64,000 nucleotides of DNA from Magnetococcales bacterium WMHbinv6 (GCA_002753135.1 PDZV01000010.1:1-64000), one strand, 5' to 3'; shown: positions 17,271-26,796, numbered from the stretch's first letter. Program-made: numbers and translations. The notes: generated by a model from the letters alone, not told the origin.

Positions 17271-19109
17271 TCACACCATTTTCTGCAAGGTTTGCGCCGC
17301 TTCATTCAGGGTGCGAATCCCCTCTTTGACCTGGGCCATACCGGCCAGACTCTCCCTCGCCCCGGAATTGACCGACTTCATCGCCTCCACCACCTGCCGG
17401 ATGGCAACCGATTGCTGGCGTACATTCAAGGAAATCTGCTGTGCCCCTTGCGATGCCGCCCCCATCGCTTGCGCCACCTCCCGGAAGGTTTCTGCCGTAT
17501 TCTGCGAAATGACCATCCCTTCATCCACCACCTTGCTGCCCTCTTCCGTGGCCATCACCGTACTGTTGTTGGCCTTTTGCACCTCGGAAACCAGACCGTT
17601 GATCCGGCCTGCCGAACGTTTGCTCTCATCGGCCAGCTTGCGGGTTTCCATCGCCAACACGGCAAACCCTTTACCGTGTTCACCGGCCCGGACCGCTTCC
17701 ACCGCCGCATTCATGGCCAGCATTTTCGTTTCGTTGGCAAAATCAGAGACCAAATTGGCAATATCCCGAATTTGTCCCGTTTTTTCACTCAGCAACAAGA
17801 TCTGTTGGGCAATTGCCTCGACCTTGTTTTTGGCCTTCTCCATGCTGGTCAGGGTATCTTCCACCCGACTCATGCCGAACTGCGATAACTCCAGCGCCTT
17901 GTCGGCACTGTTGGCCGCCACTTCCGCCTGTTCTGCCGATTGGCGTGCCGAGGCACCCAACTCTTCCATGGTGGTGTTGGTCTCGTTGACCGAAGTGGCC
18001 TGCTGTGAGGCAACCCGCTCCTGTTCGGTGACCGTGGCCGCTATCTCTGTCGAAGAGGCAGAGATGACTTGAATCACCTCCATCAGCGGCAGGCTGATCG
18101 AACGGGCAACCAACCAACCGACTGCGGCAACCACCAAGGCACAAACCACAGCCACCCCCAGAATGGTCAGATTCAGGGTATCAACCGCCGCAAACGCCTC
18201 TTCTTCGTTGATCACGCTGACGATTGCCCACTGCAAACCCGGTATCGATAGTGGTCCATAACTGGACAAAACCGGCACCCCTCCTGCCCCGGCACGCAGC
18301 GCGGTTCCCGTACTGCCCGCAATGGCCTTTTCAATAAAATTATCCGTTTTTACCTGACCAATTTTCCCCTGCACGGTCACCCGGTCACTGCGATAGCTGG
18401 TGGTATCACAGGATTTGCCGACCAGATAACTTTCACCCGATTTGCCCATGCCAACACGGGACTGAATGATGGCATCAATCTCCTCGACGGAGAGTTGCAA
18501 GGCGACAACGCCCAACAACTCTCCTTCCCGTTTAATCGGCGCACCTACAAAAGCGGTCTGCGCCCCTTTGGATGGGGCATAGGCAGAATAATCCTCCAGA
18601 ACACCCCCCCCTTTGGCCTTGCCAAACAGACGGGCCAAACCACTCCCCTGCAACGAACCACGCAGCAGATCTTCGCCCAGGTCCGATTCGCGTGCTACGG
18701 AAAAAACAACCCGCCCCTCGCTGTCGATCAACAGCAAATCATGGTAACTATATTGTTTTTTAAACTGCTCCAAAAAATGGGTAAGCGGTGTCTGCACGCT
18801 ACTGCTCCACTCGGAGGTACCGATTCGACGACCACTTTTTTGGTATTCCTGCCAGATACGCCGCGACATTTTCAACGTTTCGGCAGCAGCAACCGTCTCT
18901 GCGACAACCATTGCATCATTCAAGCGGGCCAGAAAAAATTTTTCTACCTGCTTGCCGTGCGACTCCCGCACCGCATCCAACATGGCATACGACTTGGCAC
19001 GCAAGGCATCCCCCGCCTGCTGGTTGAGTAATATGCTGACCACCAGCAACGGCAAGAGACCAAACAGCAAAAACAGACTGATCAGCTTGACCGATAATCG
19101 CATCTTCAT
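17271..19109 (-). CDS. methyl-accepting chemotaxis protein B with dCache-type sensor
   Basis: The product has about 612 residues. A first membrane helix lies at about 7-27 (ISLFLLFGLLPLLVVSIL). A periplasmic region of about 300 residues with double-Cache features follows (HDLLLIDSEGRVVFSVARESDLG, FVGAPIKREGELLGVVALQL, SYLVGKSC, GLQWAIVSVINEEEAF). The second membrane helix is near 330-350, then the methylation helices and a signalling tip nearly identical to MCP A (FANETKMLAMNAAVEAVRAG). The ligand is unknown; dCache domains often bind amino or organic acids. The ATG at 19109 has AAGGA 9 bases upstream; an in-frame TTG at 19118 is less likely. Confidence 0.9.
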   Translation of the reverse strand: MKMRLSVKLISLFLLFGLLPLLVVSILLNQQAGDALRAKSYAMLDAVRESHGKQVEKFFLARLNDAMVVAETVAAAETLKMSRRIWQEYQKSGRRIGTSEWSSSVQTPLTHFLEQFKKQYSYHDLLLIDSEGRVVFSVARESDLGEDLLRGSLQGSGLARLFGKAKGGGVLEDYSAYAPSKGAQTAFVGAPIKREGELLGVVALQLSVEEIDAIIQSRVGMGKSGESYLVGKSCDTTSYRSDRVTVQGKIGQVKTDNFIEKAIAGSTGTALRAGAGGVPVLSSYGPLSIPGLQWAIVSVINEEEAFAAVDTLNLTILGVAVVCALVVAAVGWLVARSISLPLMEVIQVISASSTEIAATVTEQERVASQQATSVNETNTTMEELGASARQSAEQAEVAANSADKALELSQFGMSRVEDTLTSMEKAKNKVEAIAQQILLLSEKTGQIRDIANLVSDFANETKMLAMNAAVEAVRAGEHGKGFAVLAMETRKLADESKRSAGRINGLVSEVQKANNSTVMATEEGSKVVDEGMVISQNTAETFREVAQAMGAASQGAQQISLNVRQQSVAIRQVVEAMKSVNSGARESLAGMAQVKEGIRTLNEAAQTLQKMV

Positions 19110-19133
19110 TGTCTTCAATCCTTGCCTTTCGGA

Positions 19134-20243
19134 TTATACCTCTTCATTCACCAGCAGCGCCGGATCGGCCAACATGGCCTGAATGTTCAAAATACCTAAC
19201 ATTTGCTTGTTGTAGGGTACCGAACCCTGCAAATGTTCCCCACGAAACGCACTGGTTGCCACCGGTGTGGCAGCCAACTCGCCACTGCGCACATGAATCA
19301 CATCGACCACATCATGCACCATCACCCCGACTTCGTGGCTACCGAGTGTCACCACCACCGCCTTTTCCATGCTCTGTCCGATGTCCGAGACCGGTATATC
19401 CAAAACCTGACATAAATCGACCAGAATCAACACCTCACCACGCAAATTCATGCTGCCGACAATATGGGGTGGACAACAGGGTACCGGGGTAATTTTGTTG
19501 ACCTTGGCAAAACCGGCCACCCCTTTGAGTTCCACTGCCAACATTTCACCCTGCAGGCGAATGATGGCCAGAGAAATCTGTTCTTCCAGCTCCTGCTGTT
19601 CCAGACGCTGCCGCAACCGTTGCGCACGGGTACGGAAAATGGTCTGTGCCGACTCCCCCCCTTCTGCCAGCAAACGGTGACGCAGTGGCGGGGTGAGTTC
19701 ACTCTCCCCTTCCCGTTCCCCGCCCCCTTCCGGCAACCACTCCGCCGGATGGATGTGCAGCAGGTGATCGACCGTCAACAACATCACCAATTCATCGCCA
19801 ACCCGTGCCACACCCCGGACAAAACGGTAACGACGCTGCTGCAGCTCACTCTCCCCCCCTTCCATGGCTTCAAAACGGGGGGTTGCATCCCAATCATGCT
19901 GGCTCAGGGTAACAATTTCCCGTACCTCATTGACCAGCAACCCCAACAACTCACCCTTTTGTTCCAACACCACCACCGAATCGGTCAACAGGTACTGTTC
20001 ACGCAAGGGCCGTCCCAAACGGCTGCCCAGATCCAACACCGGCACCACCCGACCACGCAGATTGATGACCCCCATCACAAACAAAGGGGCATCCTCCAGT
20101 ACGGTGATCTCCGGCATCCGTATCACCTCCTGAACCCGCTGGGCGTCGACACCGTACAGGCTTTCTGACAAACCGACGATTAAATATTCTTCGCCAGTCT
20201 CCTGTGTATTGTCCGTCATTTGTTCTTGCATCGCTGATTGCAT
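19134..20243 (-). CDS. double-CheW coupling protein
   Basis: The 369-residue protein contains two CheW domains. The first, at about 15-165, has [22 protein letters not shown] and [15 protein letters not shown]. The second, at about 220-360, has [20 protein letters not shown] and [16 protein letters not shown] charged coiled segment ([17 protein letters not shown]) joins them. Single CheW proteins couple MCPs to CheA; Wsp systems use two separate CheWs (WspB, WspD), which here appear as one chain. The start at 20243 is chosen because AAGG lies 8 bases upstream; two further in-frame ATGs follow within 25 bases. It is the first gene of the chemosensory operon. The 281 bp up to the divergent crcB must hold its promoter; none was recognised. 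Confidence 0.87.
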   Translation of the reverse strand: MQSAMQEQMTDNTQETGEEYLIVGLSESLYGVDAQRVQEVIRMPEITVLEDAPLFVMGVINLRGRVVPVLDLGSRLGRPLREQYLLTDSVVVLEQKGELLGLLVNEVREIVTLSQHDWDATPRFEAMEGGESELQQRRYRFVRGVARVGDELVMLLTVDHLLHIHPAEWLPEGGGEREGESELTPPLRHRLLAEGGESAQTIFRTRAQRLRQRLEQQELEEQISLAIIRLQGEMLAVELKGVAGFAKVNKITPVPCCPPHIVGSMNLRGEVLILVDLCQVLDIPVSDIGQSMEKAVVVTLGSHEVGVMVHDVVDVIHVRSGELAATPVATSAFRGEHLQGSVPYNKQMLGILNIQAMLADPALLVNEEV

Positions 20244-20524
20244 CCGATCTGCCTTACAGGTATTTTCTTCCGAATGGTGCGGGACATTGTGGGCGTTTTG
20301 CCACATTTTTACAAACAGTTTTTTCATTTCAGATGGGTAAAATCAGCTCAAAAGCTGCGGATCCATCCATCCCACGCCAGGCGGGTTGCACCACCGAGCA
20401 GCGACGACCGGTCACACCGGCTCCCCGGCAACAGCGCGTTACAACTTGTCATGGCCACGCAAGGGGGGTACCCTGCAGCAATGCTTTGGCAAAAAACAGA
20501 ATTTCCCTCAGCAACAAGGTGATT

Positions 20525-20908
20525 ATGGAACCTCTTCCCCTCCTTGCCGTCGGTCTGGGTGCTGCCTGCGGGGCCTGGTTGCGCTGGTGGCTGGGCCTGC
20601 TGCTCAATCCCCTTTTTCCAACCCTGCCACTGGGCACCTTGGCCGCCAATCTGTCGGGCGGTTATCTGGTCGGATTGGCCTTCGCCTTTTTTTCCCACCA
20701 CACCCTGCTCCCTCCAGAAATCCGACTCTTTGTCGTCACCGGCTTTCTCGGCGGCTTGACCACTTTCTCCACCTTCTCTGCCGAAGTGGTCGCTCTGCTC
20801 TTGCAGCAGGAATATCTGTGGGCAGTGACCGCTGCCGGCAGCCACCTGCTCGGATCCCTGGCCATGACGCTCCTCGGCATATTGACCATGAAACTGCTGC
20901 TGCCCTGA
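20525..20908 (+). CDS. crcB: fluoride ion channel FluC/CrcB
   Basis: The 127-residue protein has four membrane helices. It shows the family hallmarks [11 protein letters not shown] near the N-terminus, N-L-S-G-G-Y in helix 2 and the pore motif [10 protein letters not shown] in helix 3. FluC channels work as antiparallel dimers that export fluoride. The ATG has AAGG 5 bases upstream; the open frame extends further 5' without conserved content. The preceding 281 bp was searched by eye for the fluoride riboswitch core and nothing convincing was found. It stands alone between two minus-strand signalling operons. Confidence 0.93.
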   Translation: MEPLPLLAVGLGAACGAWLRWWLGLLLNPLFPTLPLGTLAANLSGGYLVGLAFAFFSHHTLLPPEIRLFVVTGFLGGLTTFSTFSAEVVALLLQQEYLWAVTAAGSHLLGSLAMTLLGILTMKLLLP

Positions 20909-21163
20909 ACCGTTTACGCCACCTCAACCATCGAAATGGCACCCACACAGTGAATTTTACCGTCTGATGTCACCGACACTCTGTTTTGTCTTCATTTTGT
21001 TACAGTCTGCGCGCAAAATGGAGATATTCCTCTGTCAAAAATGAGATAAACGTAATAAATCGTTGATAAAGATTTACAACATTCCTCTTCAAAACCGCTC
21101 CATTTTCCCTTATCCTCTCTTCCATACCAACCTCATATTCGCTGACCAAACAAGGAGCCCTCC

Positions 21164-21271
21164 GTGACCATCGTGCTTGCTACCGTCGCTTTTGGTGTCG
21201 TCGTGATCGGTGCCTACTGGTACCGCAATCGCCATGATTTTCACCATAACAGCCGCAATGTGCTGAAATAA
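21164..21271 (+). CDS. 35-residue membrane peptide with His-rich tail
   Basis: A GTG start sits 6 bases after a strong AAGGAG. The peptide is a short hydrophobic helix (TIVLATVAFGVVVIGAYW) followed by a basic, His-rich tail with HDFHH and ending VLK. The frame closes with TAA, and a perfect hairpin follows about 50 bases later, so this looks like a small monocistronic gene. The roughly 250 bases before it, after crcB, are AT-rich with no other ORF. The family is not recognised. It may be an accessory subunit of a membrane complex, a metal-related peptide or a type I toxin-like peptide; none of these can be chosen from the sequence. Confidence 0.6.
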   Translation: MTIVLATVAFGVVVIGAYWYRNRHDFHHNSRNVLK

Positions 21272-21319
21272 TCTCCCCTGCCCCGGTAGCCGGAGAACGC
21301 CTCTCTCTCCTGTTGCCAC

Positions 21320-21350
21320 GCTTTCCAGGGGTAGACCACCCCTGGAAAGC
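21320..21350. terminator. perfect 13-bp stem hairpin
   Basis: GCTTTCCAGGGGT at 21320-21332 pairs exactly with 21338-21350 around a 5-base loop. It lies between the small membrane peptide (plus) and cheR (minus, stop at 21410), so it can end both transcripts. There is no clear T-run on either strand. Confidence 0.6.
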
Positions 21351-21409
21351 AAATCTGAAAAATTATTAATGTCGTATTTGTTGCCGTCCGCAGTCAGGCG
21401 GGTCGCTGT

Positions 21410-22951
21410 TTAGCCACCGCCCAAAATGCGTTCCAGTTGTTCGACCAGCTCTTTGACTGTCCACTCCTCATAATGCTCCAGACGCTCTGCCAGCGGCAGA
21501 CCGTGCAACACGTCCAACGCCCCAAGACGCATCTGGCGGGCCCGTTCTGTGCTGCCCTCTTCCTGATACAACTCAGCCAAATGCAAATAAGCAGGAACAT
21601 GGTTGCGATCCAGATAGAGCGCTTTTTTCAATAACGCCTTGGTCTGTTCCGCATCACCCCGATCATGGACCAGATTGGCCAGGACAAAATGGGGTTCGGC
21701 AGCAAAAGGACGCTGGCGTAACGCCTCCCGACAATGGACATCTGCTTTTCTGGTATCGCCCAGATTGGCATGGGCCTTGGCCAGCAACAGATTGGCTTCA
21801 CCCGCCACAGAGCCTACCTGCAGCAGCTCTTCGGCACAGCGAATCGACTCGCCATACTGCCCCTTGTCAAACAGTAACCGTGCTTCCTGTAAACGTTTTT
21901 CCGGAATCGCTTGCGCAGCCTTGGCCGGGGAGACCGTAACACGCAGGGTATTGCTCACGCCAGCAGAACGCATGGCTGGCGAAGCTCTCTCTTCTTTCGC
22001 TGCTAAAACCGTTGCCTTGCGCTGCGGCACGACTGGGGTTGCCATGGTTGGCATCATGCCGCCGGATTTCAACAAAGCCGCAGAAGACCGCGCTTCGCTC
22101 TCAACCGGACGTTGAAAAATAACCGAGTCGGGAAATTGCCGGGCCTGCAAAGGCAGCGCACCGGAGGCCACCAACTGCGATACCGGTTGTTGCACCTCCG
22201 CATGTCCGGTTAAAACATAACCGCCCGGACGCAAACATTCGGCAAAGCGGGCCATGATTTCGGCAATGGCATCATGACCGAAATAGATGAACACGTTGCG
22301 GCAAACAATCAAATCCAAATCATAGAGCCCACGGGAAGGATCCGGATATTTTTCCTTGATCAAATTCAACCGTTCGTACTGCACCATACCCCGGATCGTC
22401 GCCTCCACCTGCCAATCACTCTGATTGCGCATAAAGTTGCGCTCAACCATGTCGCCGCTGACACCGCGAAATGCCCAACGGCTGTAACGCCCCTCCCGCG
22501 CTTTTTGCAACGCATATTCGTTGATATCCGTTCCCTTGATCAGCGTCTGCCATGACTCGGTGCCCGGCAACAACGACTGCAAAATAATCGCCAGCGAATA
22601 GGGTTCCTCCCCCGTGGAACAGCCTGCACTCCAGACACGCAACAGCCTTTCTTTGGCACGTTGACGCAGCAAATCTGGAAATATTTCTTCCCGCAACAAG
22701 CGCATCTGCCCGGCATCACGGAAAAAATAACTCTCTCCAGTCGTCAACTCCAGAACCAGGGCACGCCACTCCGCCTCCGTGGCCGGACCATCCGCCGTCA
22801 ACAACGCCAAATACAAATCTTCCGCCCCCATGCGCGTCGCATGCACACGCCGGGTCAGTTTTTCCCGCAAATAGGGTCGATCATGGTCGGGAACCAGCAG
22901 GCCGGTATAGCTCTGAATGATCCGGCAAAACTGCTCTAAAACGTTATCCAT
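21410..22951 (-). CDS. cheR: CheR methyltransferase with C-terminal TPRs (WspC-like)
   Basis: The 513-residue product has an N-terminal all-helical CheR domain (about 1-75: FCRIIQSYTGLLVPDH). The SAM-binding methyltransferase domain follows (about 80-275), with TGESYFFRD, the glycine-rich WSAGCSTGEEPYSLA, and CRNVFIYF. After a Ser/Ala-rich linker, three to four TPR units occupy about 355-490 (LLFDKGQYGESIRCAEELL, LLAKAHANLGDTRKADVHC, HFVLANLVHDRGDAEQT). TPR-tailed CheRs belong to Wsp-type and other alternative systems and methylate MCP glutamates. It is the last gene of a seven-gene signalling run, 5 bases after a receiver gene, and faces the other chemosensory operon. Confidence 0.92.
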   Translation of the reverse strand: MDNVLEQFCRIIQSYTGLLVPDHDRPYLREKLTRRVHATRMGAEDLYLALLTADGPATEAEWRALVLELTTGESYFFRDAGQMRLLREEIFPDLLRQRAKERLLRVWSAGCSTGEEPYSLAIILQSLLPGTESWQTLIKGTDINEYALQKAREGRYSRWAFRGVSGDMVERNFMRNQSDWQVEATIRGMVQYERLNLIKEKYPDPSRGLYDLDLIVCRNVFIYFGHDAIAEIMARFAECLRPGGYVLTGHAEVQQPVSQLVASGALPLQARQFPDSVIFQRPVESEARSSAALLKSGGMMPTMATPVVPQRKATVLAAKEERASPAMRSAGVSNTLRVTVSPAKAAQAIPEKRLQEARLLFDKGQYGESIRCAEELLQVGSVAGEANLLLAKAHANLGDTRKADVHCREALRQRPFAAEPHFVLANLVHDRGDAEQTKALLKKALYLDRNHVPAYLHLAELYQEEGSTERARQMRLGALDVLHGLPLAERLEHYEEWTVKELVEQLERILGGG

Positions 22952-22956
22952 GCGCT

Positions 22957-23370
22957 TTATACCGGCAATTCACTTAATGTCCAGTACAGGTTGATTGTGC
23001 GAATCACCTCGACAAACTGCACATAATCGACTGGTTTTACCATATAGCCCGCCACACCCAGATCAAAACTGCGTGCCCGATCCAGCTCATCCTTGGAAGT
23101 GGTCAAAATGACCACCGGAATGGTACGTAAACGGTCTTCTTTTTTGATGGCATTCAAAAATTCAATACCGTTCATGCGCGGCATGTTCAGATCCAGTAAA
23201 ATGATGCACGGCAGATCATTGTTGCCATCGCGCAGCCATGCCAACCCCTCTTCGCCATTGCCCATCACCGCCAACGGGTTGTTGACATGAATGGCCTTCA
23301 AGGCCCGTTTTACCGTCATGGCATCGACACGATCATCTTCAACCAAAAGAATGGTTTTCATCCCCTTCAT
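22957..23370 (-). CDS. single-domain response regulator (Rcp1-like)
   Basis: The product has 137 residues, almost entirely a receiver domain: ILLVEDDRVDAMTVKRAL at the start, Asp in ILLDLNMPRMNGIEFL, Thr/Ser in VVILTTSKDELD and Lys in YMVKPVDY. The pattern with DRVDAMTVKRAL and W-L-R-D-G is that of Rcp1-type regulators, which pair with phytochrome-like kinases. No output domain is present. GGGAG stands 6 bases before the ATG. It lies 29 bases after a matching kinase gene and 5 bases before cheR. Confidence 0.9.
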   Translation of the reverse strand: MKGMKTILLVEDDRVDAMTVKRALKAIHVNNPLAVMGNGEEGLAWLRDGNNDLPCIILLDLNMPRMNGIEFLNAIKKEDRLRTIPVVILTTSKDELDRARSFDLGVAGYMVKPVDYVQFVEVIRTINLYWTLSELPV

Positions 23371-23399
23371 ACGCCTCTCCCTTTCGGAGCTTGTGCCTG

Positions 23400-24164
23400 T
23401 TACGCTGCCGCATCCTCTTCCAACGGACGTTTGGGTAAAGTAAATTCAAACAAAGTACCAACCGGCGGATCAACACCCGGTGGTGGCGAATAGACGCAAA
23501 TTTCCCCGCCATGCAGTTCGACAATTTTTTTGACCAGAGTTAAGCCAATACCGGTACTGCCGTAGGCATCGCCCGCATGCAAGGTCTGGAAAATCTGGAA
23601 AATACGTTCATGATCCTTGGCGGGAATGCCCGGGCCATTATCCCCTATCCCGAATCGATACTGCCCCTCTTCCTCAACGCAGGTAACACGAATATGGCCT
23701 TGCGCTTTGTCCATGAATTTGATGGCGTTGGAAAGCAGATTTTGAAACGCCTGCCCCATCCGCACCCCTTCACACATCACCACGGGCAAACGGTTTTCCA
23801 GATGTATGGTAATATGGGCGGGAGGTGCCAGTAAATCAATCACCTGGCTGACCATTTTGTGCAAATTGACCGGAATCCACTCTTCCCGGATACGGCCAAT
23901 GCGCGAATAGTGCAACACCCCCTCGATCAGTTGATCCATCCGGCGCACCCGTCCCTGCAACAGATCCAACTGCTCTCGACCATCCTCATCAAACAACGGG
24001 CCGTAATCTTCGGCAATCCATTGCACCAGGGAGTGAATGGCCCGCAACGGTGCCTTCAGATCGTGGGAAATAATATAGGCAAACTGTTGCAACTCCTGAT
24101 TGGTCCGTTCCAGTTCGCGAATCAGACGTTCCCGTTCGTTGTCATTCTCTGTTGCGTTGTCCAT
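23400..24164 (-). CDS. soluble histidine kinase
   Basis: The product has about 254 residues. A short N-terminal coiled coil (ERERLIRELERTNQELQQF) leads directly into HisKA (YIISHDLKAPLRAI). The HATPase domain has N box QNLLSNAIKFM, GDNGPGI, and TGIGLTLVKKIVELHGG. No sensory domain is present, so it resembles the transmitter half of bacteriophytochromes and may act on the adjacent Rcp1-like regulator. The ATG at 24164 has GGGG 7 bases upstream. In-frame ATGs at 24194 and 24209 would add up to 15 residues. The upstream pseudo-CheB hybrid has a closely related kinase domain, so one may have arisen by duplication. Confidence 0.87.
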   Translation of the reverse strand: MDNATENDNERERLIRELERTNQELQQFAYIISHDLKAPLRAIHSLVQWIAEDYGPLFDEDGREQLDLLQGRVRRMDQLIEGVLHYSRIGRIREEWIPVNLHKMVSQVIDLLAPPAHITIHLENRLPVVMCEGVRMGQAFQNLLSNAIKFMDKAQGHIRVTCVEEEGQYRFGIGDNGPGIPAKDHERIFQIFQTLHAGDAYGSTGIGLTLVKKIVELHGGEICVYSPPPGVDPPVGTLFEFTLPKRPLEEDAAA

Positions 24165-24215
24165 TCCGTTGCCCCATTGCCCAGGTTCACGCATGCAACC
24201 GTGCAGCATCCACCG

Positions 24216-26789
24216 TCACGGTGCTTTCGGTAAGGTAAAATGAAACGTGCTGCCGACACCCACTGTGGATTCCACCCATACCCGACCGGCAAATTGACCG
24301 ACAATTTTACGGACCAATGCCAATCCCATGCCGGAGGTCTCCTGATTATCCCGTGCCTGCAACGTCTGAAACACCCCGAAAATTTTTTCAAAATGGATCT
24401 CTTCAATACCAGGTCCGTTGTCACTGACCTGAAAATGCCACCAACTGCCGCTGCCCGGCACCACTCCCTCGCCGCCAGCGGCAACGCCATCGGCGGTGCT
24501 GGCCTCGCCGACACAGGCGATGCGAACGATCCCTAACCGTTTATCCATAAAATGGATGGCATTTTTCAACAGACTGTGAAAAATCTGCTCGGCACGTCGT
24601 GGGTCAAAACGAATCATCACCGGCAGGGAGGGCTCCAGGGCAATTTCCATCTCTTCGGATGGATTCAACCCCTTGATCACCCGGGTCAGCAAACGGGTCA
24701 GGTCCACATCCTGCAACTCTTCATGCAAACGACTGACCCGGACATACTCCATCAACGAATCGATCAAACCGTTCAAACGGTCGGCACGCCCCTGTAACAA
24801 ACGCACCAACTCCTGCCCCTCTTCACCCAGTCGTTCGGCAAAATCGGCAATCAGCCAACTGGTCAGCGAGCCAATGGCCCGAAACGGTGCCTTGAGATCG
24901 TGCGAAATAATATAGGCAAAATCATTCAACTCCCGATTGGCCACCGCCAGCGCCCGCAGCGTCTCCGTCTGGGAGGCTTCAACCCGGCGTCGTTCGTTGA
25001 TCTCCGCTTGCAGATTTTGGTTGATCATCTCCAGTCGGGCCGCCTGATCGACCAGGCGGGAGTTGAGCATTTTCAGCTCCAGATGGTTATCCATCAACTC
25101 CCGATTCTGCTTGACCGCTTTCTGGTAGGTCATCAGCAATAAATCCAACACCTGCCGACGACTGGAAGTGATGGTATAACTCTTCTCAGCAAAAGAGATT
25201 TCTATACTTCCCTCCAGTGACTCTGCCATGTTGCTGACCTGCAGAACCCGCTGCAGTGACTCCAACAAAGGGGCCCCTTCCCACGGTTTGGTCAAATAAT
25301 TGTCTGCACCGGCTGATAATCCTTCCAAAATTTCTTCCGGATTGGTCAAGGCGGTCAGCAGGATAACCGGAATCGTTTTGAGGCGGGGATCCTGCTTGAT
25401 CTGCCGACACATGGTAAAACCATCCATGCGCGGCATCGACACATCGCTGATGATCAGACGTGGCAACAGTTGACCCGCTTGCGCCAACCCCTCTTGCCCA
25501 TCCTTGGCCACCCGCACCATAAAACCGGATTCCAACAAAAATTTTTTTAATTTATAGGCCTGTGTCGGCGAATCTTCAACGATCAGTATCCCCTCTCCGG
25601 CTTGCCACTCGCCGGCGGCAGGCGCTACGGCAGCACTGTTGCCCGACGCTGACTGTGTCTCTGTTGCAGCGCCAAAGGCAGAGGCCTCCTCGGCATGGCC
25701 ACAACGGCTTTCCCCTTCGCTGCGACCCAACAAGGTCTGCAGCGAACGGGCAATGACACTGCAGGGCAATAAATTGCGTACCGCGCCCAACTCCAACAGT
25801 CGCGCTGGCAGATCAAAAACCAACGCCGACGACTCATCCATCGCCACCGTATAACCGCCCGCCTGATAGATGGCCTCCAACCCCCTGGCCCCATCCTCGC
25901 CGGTGCCACTGAGCAACACCCCGATCACCAGCGCCCCCAAATGGCTGGCCACCGACTCCATCGCCACCAAAATAGAGGGCAATTCACCATGCTGGCCATA
26001 ATGCGCCGGCAATATCCCCGAAGAGATCGACAAGGTTGCCAGCCGCCCATGGGCATCGATCAACAAATGGTGACCAACCGGAGCCAAATAGATCGATCCC
26101 GGCATCGGCATTTCACCATGGGTCGCCATCTGCACCGGCATCCGTGTCACCTCTGCCAACCAACGGGGCAAAGCCGCCTGCAATACCGGATGCACATGCA
26201 CCACACACAACATCGGCACCGGAAAATCGACCGGCATGGCGGCCAAAATTTCCCGCAGGGCACTGATTCCCCCCAAACCAACCCCCATCACCACCATGTT
26301 GACCGCTGGCAAGGCTTGCAACGGCGTGGTGCTGTTGGAACTGTCGCAGGTAAAATCCGGCAAAGAGTCCAAACGGGCCAAAAGTCGTATCTTGCTGGTC
26401 AACTCCCGCGAAAAAGAGCCCACATCTTCACTGCGCCAACCCAGCGGTTCCAAAAAAAGATCCAGCGCACCCGCCTCGAACATACGAAAGATGATCGACG
26501 CATCCCCCTCCCGTAACGAAGCGGCCCCCACCACCAGAACCGAGCGGGGATAACGCTCCATCAACGACCGGACAAAGAGCGCTCCTTCCACATCCTGCAA
26601 ATGCAAACCGACACAGACCACATGGGGATCGGTCTCTGCCACCAGCGCCAACGCTTCCTGACTTCCACGCACACTGCCGACCACCTGGATTACCGTTACC
26701 AGAGACAAGGCCCGCTTCAACAAAGCCAACGTCAAAGCCGAGGCATCCGCCAACAACACCCGGATCGGATTGGGCTCGTTTTCCCTCAT
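24216..26789 (-). CDS. pseudo-CheB/receiver/histidine kinase hybrid
   Basis: The 857-residue chain has a CheB-like layout fused to a receiver and a kinase. The first receiver (about 8-125) is degenerate: the phosphoacceptor position reads VCVGLHLQDVEG (Gly61 for Asp), the acid pair is LADA, and the conserved Lys is Glu114 (FLEP). The CheB methylesterase domain (about 165-350) has GVGLGG where CheB has GASTGG, so the catalytic Ser is Gly171. His198 and Asp299 remain. An intact receiver follows (about 400-515, VEDS, Asp449, LTKP). Then come a linker with the S-R-R-Q ... N-R-E-L pattern, HisKA (IISHDLKAPFRAI, His630) and HATPase. A start at 26789 fits GAGGA about 11 bases upstream. It probably senses through protein contacts rather than catalysis. 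Confidence 0.88.
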   Translation of the reverse strand: MRENEPNPIRVLLADASALTLALLKRALSLVTVIQVVGSVRGSQEALALVAETDPHVVCVGLHLQDVEGALFVRSLMERYPRSVLVVGAASLREGDASIIFRMFEAGALDLFLEPLGWRSEDVGSFSRELTSKIRLLARLDSLPDFTCDSSNSTTPLQALPAVNMVVMGVGLGGISALREILAAMPVDFPVPMLCVVHVHPVLQAALPRWLAEVTRMPVQMATHGEMPMPGSIYLAPVGHHLLIDAHGRLATLSISSGILPAHYGQHGELPSILVAMESVASHLGALVIGVLLSGTGEDGARGLEAIYQAGGYTVAMDESSALVFDLPARLLELGAVRNLLPCSVIARSLQTLLGRSEGESRCGHAEEASAFGAATETQSASGNSAAVAPAAGEWQAGEGILIVEDSPTQAYKLKKFLLESGFMVRVAKDGQEGLAQAGQLLPRLIISDVSMPRMDGFTMCRQIKQDPRLKTIPVILLTALTNPEEILEGLSAGADNYLTKPWEGAPLLESLQRVLQVSNMAESLEGSIEISFAEKSYTITSSRRQVLDLLLMTYQKAVKQNRELMDNHLELKMLNSRLVDQAARLEMINQNLQAEINERRRVEASQTETLRALAVANRELNDFAYIISHDLKAPFRAIGSLTSWLIADFAERLGEEGQELVRLLQGRADRLNGLIDSLMEYVRVSRLHEELQDVDLTRLLTRVIKGLNPSEEMEIALEPSLPVMIRFDPRRAEQIFHSLLKNAIHFMDKRLGIVRIACVGEASTADGVAAGGEGVVPGSGSWWHFQVSDNGPGIEEIHFEKIFGVFQTLQARDNQETSGMGLALVRKIVGQFAGRVWVESTVGVGSTFHFTLPKAP

Positions 26790-26796
26790 GCTGCAA

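Noticed and set aside
20244-20524. Fluoride riboswitch before crcB
   Set aside because: The region was read for the conserved core of the crcB motif and no matching pseudoknot segments were seen, only a short AGCT-type hairpin.
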